Below, in pieces: positions 58,901 to 64,000 of a DNA stretch of 64,000 nt; position 1 is the stretch's first letter, and each line of letters opens with the position of its first letter. The translations under genes were made by a program, and so were the position numbers. The DNA lies in assembly GCA_017311315.1 (NCBI GenBank), contig CM029644.1, forward strand, positions 27,361,606 to 27,425,605, given 5' to 3'. A model generated the notes under the pieces. That model did not search any database. It was not told the origin of the DNA and saw nothing but the letters and a program-made list of their open reading frames with translations. Source of the DNA: Dendrocalamus latiflorus (taxonomy: Eukaryota; Streptophyta; Magnoliopsida; Poales; Poaceae).

Positions 58901-59189
58901 ATGAGCCTAACACAAATTTCCCCTGGATTAAAACTTGCAGGCCATGGTTCATGCATCTTTGCAGGAAGGTGAGCCTTTTTCATTGATATTTTTGTGCTAG
59001 CGGTTCTAACCTTTTTGTTGCTCTATACTGACAATGAGGTTTGGTTCTATTTGCAGCACCGGTTCAAATGGCAGCAGCGGTGGTGCGGCTTCTGGGCCTG
59101 TAAGCCCGGACAGCTCTGCTACACAATCCCATTCTTGCTGGCTGACTCACCTAGTCGCTGCATTGCTGCCCATTCTAGTTCTCCTGTAA
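55935..59189 (+). CDS. GPI-anchored-type GH17 glucan endo-1,3-beta-glucosidase with X8 domain
   Basis: Cell-wall or plasmodesmal beta-1,3-glucan (callose) hydrolase. Four exons: 55935-56016, 56277-57533, 58941-58968 and 59057-59189, GT-AG with matching phases, 499 aa. Signal peptide in exon 1 (VVMLLTLMIFNVSG); the mature chain begins AFVGINVGTDMSNL. The GH17 catalytic residues are the acid in YIAVGNEVL and the nucleophile in YIFELFNEDLRSG. An X8/CBM43 domain follows (FCVANSSAPHSALK; LDWACGPGSANCSAIQPG; CNFNSTAIV; HGSCIFAG). A Ser/Gly-rich spacer and hydrophobic tail (HLVAALLPILVLL) fit GPI attachment. A second in-frame ATG at 55953 is possible. Exon 3 is only 28 bp. Intron 3 (57534-58940) carries a MITE. 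The 57577 stop of the long open frame is intronic. Confidence 0.93.
58030..58267 (+). repeat. dispersed MITE family, copy 4, in a GH17 intron
   Basis: GGCCTGTTCTTCTCGGCTTC, TAGCTTTTAAACAGAGTAT, TTCATTTATATCGGCAAAAA, ACTCTGTAATCTCTCGCACG and AAGCTTCAGCAAAAAATAAC. TCTAAG lies on both flanks (58024-58029 and 58268-58273), suggesting a partly preserved target duplication. Closest to copy 2. Confidence 0.65.
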
Positions 59190-59855
59190 AACATTGTAAC
59201 CATGTTGCCCAGAAGTTATTATGGATCTTGTCATTAGATAGCGTAGGGAGCCATATCTGTCTTGCTGTATTCTGTAGATGAGATATATCTCTCAAAAGTT
59301 GATGTCCTAGAAACGAATGAGCAAGATGCTCCAATTTTGAATGTCAAGTTGGAAAACTCAATTGCGAAAGGATACTTTTGGAGATGTTGGAAGTTCCAAA
59401 TATTGTGTACCCCGCATATGGCTTCACTATTAAACTGTAATCTTTCACAATTTCAGTCTGAAAATTTGCTGCAGGGATCATCAATTTGTTCAAGATCCTG
59501 TGTTAGCAGGTGTGTACCTGATTATATTCAGGGAAGCTGATTAAAAAATTTGATCTCTATTTTTTGGGTAGCAAGTAGCAACTAGACATGCCCTATGGGC
59601 CTACTTGTTATGTGTCGAATTTTTTCTTCTAGTTTTGTGGCATCTTGGATAGCTGTGGTTAGTCTTGTGAATTTTGTTTGTTAGCAGCAACTAGAGGCTG
59701 CCAATTTTGACTGCCAATCGTTCAGCTCGTTGTGAAAATATTCTTGACTGTTTGATGATGTTGTAATTATCCCTGTGCAATAGTCAATTTTACACGGCCT
59801 TCTTTCCGTATCAGCTGGTACATACATGATACATGTCTCCTAGGATCTCTTGGAA
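59190..59855 (+). other. GH17 3' flank
   Basis: Probable 3' untranslated region and intergenic DNA between the GH17 gene and the phosphatase remnant. No further gene. Confidence 0.35.
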
Positions 59856-59859
59856 AGAT

Positions 59860-60760
59860 GGGATTTTGCTGCTGTCTTGCATTTGTTCGGTCACCGGCCG
59901 GTGGTCGGAGAGCGTGAGCTCCGACCTCCTGTAGCTGAGGAGCTTCTCGCCTTTCCCAAACGACAGGATCCGGTCGCACCTGAGATGAAGGAACAGAACA
60001 GAATGTTTTCACACAGAATTCAGAAGGCATTGCGCTGGTAAATCTACACTGCGTACTAGTGTAGTACGTACCATACCGGAGTTCAGATCACCGAGCCAGA
60101 AAATTCTCCTGCATACGTCACCAAGAGAAGAACATAGGCACAAATACATGTCAGATTCCTGATGTATTGATGCAATGTACATGTACTACAATCAGTCTCT
60201 TGATTTCAGAGAGCTAACCAGGATAGAATGTACACCTACTCATGGTCACAGATGCCTCTAGGCAGTTCAAGGTCACCGCGGGTGGTGAAATGCGTCCGCC
60301 GGTGAATCTCCTGCACGTCGGCGTTCCGCGTATGCAGATAGGCGGACTTCTCGCCGGCCGCTAGGTGGGTACACACAAAGCAAAACATTGTCTGATATAT
60401 CGACATGCTCACAGCTCACTGGCACTGCCCCCTGTACCATGTCCAAACATTGCACACAAAAACCAAAATCACTCAAGTACTGTTCCTGAAACGGTAAAAC
60501 TTGCAGCATTGCAAGAGCAGAAACCCCTTAAAAACATGGCGAGCAACCACCAACCTTGTTGCCAATGTAGCCCATGGCGTCGACGACGACAGTCTAGACC
60601 TTGAGGTTCTGGATGCACTTCCTGAGGCCCCTCCTCACCCAGATCATATATATATCCCCACCATCTGCTAGCTCACGATCCTGGCGAACGGTGACCTGCT
60701 CCAGGGATCATGGCCAGATCGTCCCATGGATCGTCGGCGACCCGGGACCGCCTGAAAGAC
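59860..60760 (-). pseudogene. inositol polyphosphate 5-phosphatase remnant
   Basis: Three collinear minus-strand pieces of a plant type I inositol polyphosphate 5-phosphatase: about 60546-60700 (QMVGIYI, then WVRRGLRKCIQNLKV and DAMGYIGNK), about 60240-60365 (RNADVQEIHRRTHF) and about 59860-59979 (CDRILSFGKGEKLLSY, then SDHRPVT). A splice acceptor remains before CDRIL. The catalytic FWxGDLNYR block is missing. TAG stops lie before QMVG and after LKV, and a frameshift follows GIYI. The remnant lies tail to tail with GH17 and head to head with COP10. The family call is strong; the gene is dead. Confidence 0.78.
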
Positions 60761-60779
60761 CTGTAGGCACTGAACGATC

Positions 60780-61111
60780 TTGGTTCGATTTGGCTTAGGT
60801 TTTTGGCTTATGTACGGTGCTATAGTACTCGCTTTTAAATGTTGCGTCTTTTCAAAGCGGGTTTTATAAGCCGATTATACCAATTTCAGCTGTATCAACT
60901 AAAATTATATGCGATTGTCTACCACACCGGGCTTGCTAAGGCCATGTTCCGGTAGGCTTGTATTTGGCTGGTTCCCAGCCCATCCACGTGTAAGTTGAAC
61001 ACGCAGATGGGCCCGAACGGCCCACCCAAACTGGGCTTGAAATAGATTTCCCAGATACTTTCCAATTTCCTCCCTCCTGCGACGGGGTCGACCCCGTCGC
61101 AGGGCGCAGGC
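60780..61111 (+). promoter_or_regulatory. COP10 upstream region, partly MITE-like
   Basis: 60780-60960 has TTTTTGGCTTATG, GCTTTTAAATG and related blocks, suggesting a fifth, very diverged copy of the dispersed MITE family. The remaining 150 bp before the COP10 start should hold the promoter and leader; no specific motif is claimed. Confidence 0.35.
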
Positions 61112-63674
61112 ATGTCGTCTTCCTCCTTCCCCACTTCCCGCTTTACTTTCGCCGCCGGTAGCGCCGGGGCAGGCGGCCCCGGCGGAGGAGGCGGAAGCGG
61201 GAGCAGCGTGCGGCCGTGGGGGTCCAGCGGCGGGACGTCGGTCTCGTCGTCGGGAAAGCGGATACAGAAGGAGTTGCTGGACCTCAACGCCTCCGACTGC
61301 TCCGCTGGGCCCAAGGGAGACAACCTCTACCACTGGCTCTCCACCATCATCGGACCCCAAGGTATGAGATATATCCTCTCCGCTTCCTCCTAGCCAGTAG
61401 CCGATTCAACACAGGAGAAAGCTCGCGGAATTTTACTGCGCTATGTGGGGATTTTACTAGTTCAAATTGCAGTTATTTTTTTCGTGTAGATGCAGGAGGC
61501 GGGGTGTAGAATAAACTAGTATCATAGGCACCTGCAGTTTGGTTTAACGCAGTGCTTGTCTTGTAGGGTCGCCGTATGAAGGAGGGGTATTTTTTCTTGA
61601 TATTGTTTTCCCACCTGATTATCCGTTCAAACCACCCACGGTAAGAACTAATAATTCACTTTCTAATTTTTCTAGTATTTGCTTCTGTGTGATGTTTGGT
61701 TGCTTGAGTTGAGGTGTGCAGCGTATAGAAAGTTTTCCTAGATCTTGCAAGCTTAGGTTCTCTAGAAGGAGTGTGACATTCAGGTTTTGGTAACTATGAA
61801 TATACTACTACTGACACAGAATTGGTTGGGATCACAGTATTTCATTTCTGGTTCTCCTTATTGTGCAATCATAATCCAAAATTTGCTCATTAAGATCACT
61901 CTTGGTAGGTAATGGAATGAAAACCATGTACACAGAGTATTATCAAAGCGATGACCTTTGGCATGCTTTTTAGTAAATAAACAGGGAATTTTGTCATCAA
62001 AGTCTGTTATCCCCAAACTTTCTACAATCCGCTACCTTAATTTAGTAAAATTTTCTTTAGCCTAGAAAGAGAAAACTACATTGAGCTGTCTGTTAAGAAT
62101 CAAGATTCATCCAGAAATGCCACACCTCAATGGGAATTTTTGGGGAAACAGGGAGGCATGTGTTTGAGGGCAAGGCAGCAAAGAGTGGAACGTGTAAAAC
62201 AACCTAGATGAGAAAAAGGATTATGTAAAAGTGAGTTTACTTTGTTTCTAATCAAGGTTACCTTGGTTTCTGAAGCGACGTGCGTGCGTCTTAAGTGTAA
62301 TATGACATTTTACGACTTTTCAATATTTTCTTGATTATGTATTTAGAAAACTTATCTGAAGTTTCTGTTTAACTGTTGTTATTCAGGAAAAAATAATTGT
62401 GCAGAGGTGCTAAGATGTTGTTTTCCTAGGTGTTCTCCTGACCTATGTTCTGACATACTTTTAGTTGATACTTTGTCGGAAAAAGGTTTTACAAAGAAAG
62501 GTTTTGTCCATTGGAAGCCTTGCTACTATGTGCTTGGACATCACCTTTGCCCTGTGTTGATATATTGTTCTGTATTTTGTGAATCTTGGCTTAGAGTGTA
62601 AGTCTATAAGAGAATCTGGTAAATAAGGAAAGCCTTCTAAATCCAGATTTTCCGTCCAATTAGTGGTGTTATTGATTTATCAGTATCCACCCGCTGGCCA
62701 TAGCCTCCACCAACACATTGTGGAGGTTGCCAACACTGCCACCGTCTTTTCCCAGCTATTTCCTTTGACTGGTGATGCCATGATATGTGGGATCAGAAAC
62801 AGCCAACCTCCATGTCCAGATCTCAGCACTTGAACAATGCCAACACTACTTTCACCTACCACACAGCCCTACAGTGGCCTACCTTTACCATGACCAGCAC
62901 ATGGAACTGAACATACACCAAACGCAGGCCACCACAACAATCATACTAATCTACTAATGTGATATTCCAAATAATATAGCAATAATATATGAATTTTCTC
63001 AAGGTTTTCTGAAGAGATGATCACACAAGTTTACTGTAGCGTATACACTATACAGCTCTGGCGTTGTGATGTTACAAGCAATGGTTATCATGACTTTATA
63101 TTTGACATTTCAATAGTTAAAAATATTCTCAAGTTATTTCACTCTTCTAGTTGAATGTGTTAGATTTTCAATACAGTATATTTGGATGGAACAATTTAGT
63201 TTCACTACTGTAATTTTATTCAGTATTTTAGCACTAGGGGACCTTAACTTGTGGTGACAACTGTGCTGTAACTCTCCTAGGTGACTTTCAAAACAAGGAT
63301 TTACCACTGCAATGTTGACTCCACTGGGAAAGTGAGTTTGGACATTTTGAGGGATGGCTGGAGTCCAGCTTTAACTATATCAAAGGTGCTACTGGCCATC
63401 AAAGCCATCATCACAAATCCGGATCCATGTATGCTCCAACATTACCATAATCATTTTCTGAACTTTCTTCCGTAAAAACAAAAATTCACAGAAACCAGTT
63501 TAAACTAATTCTACTGTCCACACAACTATTGCTTCATTTCTACTCGAAAGCCTTACATGATATTTTGTCTGTGCAGACAACCCACTTGTGGAGAGCATTG
63601 CACGTTTGTACTTGACCGATAGAACTAAGCATGATGAAATAGCTGCTGAATGGGCGATGAGATTTGCAAGATAG
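61112..63674 (+). CDS. COP10: COP10, ubiquitin E2 variant of photomorphogenesis
   Basis: COP10 works with DDB1 and DET1 in the CDD complex and enhances E2 activity, repressing light responses. Four exons: 61112-61361, 61567-61640, 63281-63428 and 63577-63674, all GT-AG and phase-consistent, giving 189 aa. The N-terminus is a Gly/Ser-rich extension (about residues 15-48), then the UBC fold: KRIQKELLDLNASDCSAGPK, DNLYHWLSTIIGP, GSPYEGGVFFLDIVFPPDYP, TRIYHCNVDSTGKVSLDILR, DGWSPALTISKVLLAI and LTDRTKHDEIAAEWAMRFAR. The active-site Cys of ordinary E2s (CLDIL) is Ser here (VSLDIL), as in Arabidopsis COP10, so it should not form a ubiquitin thioester. HCN and WSPAL are kept. Intron 2 (1.6 kb) is free of recognised transposons. 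Confidence 0.93.
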
Positions 63675-64000
63675 GGAGTTCTGCCTGCAACTAAGCAAGA
63701 TGACTGACTCTGTAAATGAATAATCTTTGATGTGGCCTGAGATGTAGAATGTTGGCAAAGAACCAATACTTTGTTTAATCTGAGTTGTGACATAAAGATG
63801 TACTTTATGTTTGAGCATTATTCTGATGTTAGCTTTTAGGTGCAAAATTGGCTTTAATGGTTTTGTACTTGTCAAAGTTTCCCCTGGTAATTCGTCAGAA
63901 TCAATTCTCCTTATGAGCTAGTTTCTGGAATGCTGTTAATTGAATCTGGGTATCAGCTCCTATTTGAAGCGCCAATGTGATTTGTTCAAAGGGAAAATTT
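63675..64000 (+). other. COP10 3' flank
   Basis: Probable 3' untranslated region. No other feature is seen before the window ends. Confidence 0.4.

Noticed and set aside
60905..61360. Minus-strand frames over COP10 exon 1
   Set aside because: Antisense shadows of exon 1; COP10 splicing and domain evidence is decisive for the plus strand.

Overview
The window is nuclear DNA from a grass, almost certainly the genus Oryza or a close relative. The evidence is short GT-AG introns, GC-rich first exons, dense Tourist, Stowaway and hAT MITEs, copia LTR elements primed by initiator tRNA-Met, Helitrons, and gene products that match rice families. The homogentisate solanesyltransferase reads almost like the rice chromosome 7 protein as I recall it, but its first exon differs, so this may be a rice relative rather than reference japonica.

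Host genes, left to right: (1) a Vps62/DUF946 gene (1925-4509, +) with an 8-bp duplication that breaks the frame and looks like an Ac/hAT excision footprint; (2) a GH3 acyl-adenylate synthetase, GH3.10-like (18812-21203, +); (3) a thaumatin-like/PR5 gene without introns (24599-25300, +); (4) homogentisate solanesyltransferase of plastoquinone synthesis, ten exons (32788-43040, +); (5) a GPI-type GH17 beta-1,3-glucanase with an X8 domain, four exons (55935-59189, +); (6) a decayed inositol polyphosphate 5-phosphatase (about 59860-60760, -); (7) COP10, an E2 variant without the catalytic cysteine, four exons (61112-63674, +).

The rest is mostly mobile DNA with readable insertion history. At 5606-17205 a deleted copia element (target duplication CCATC) is split exactly between A and T by a 9-kb minus-strand Helitron (7785-16787). 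Removing the Helitron restores the copia reading frame across the junction. That Helitron has two 5' termini (16787 and 15124) but one 3' terminus, carries spliced Pumilio exons and an ATG14/UVRAG-like exon, and is itself interrupted by a 4.77-kb solo-LTR-like block (7936-12706, target duplication ACTGC). A second Helitron of the same family (26632-32647, +) ends 140 bp before the HST start codon and carries an unidentified three-exon fragment. HST introns hold a copia LTR element (33637-36660), a short LTR element (40366-41896) and a hAT MITE (42250-42675). At 45317-46384 three Tourist-like MITEs lie end to end sharing TAA duplications, one with another MITE nested in it. Further on are a MULE-like element with inverted ends (about 47945-49517), a foldback MITE (51163-51319) and a solo LTR (52036-53928) inside a larger TIR element.

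The host genes do not form one pathway. The main story is layered transposition and gene-fragment capture around a few conserved single-copy genes. No rRNA, tRNA or CRISPR feature was recognised.
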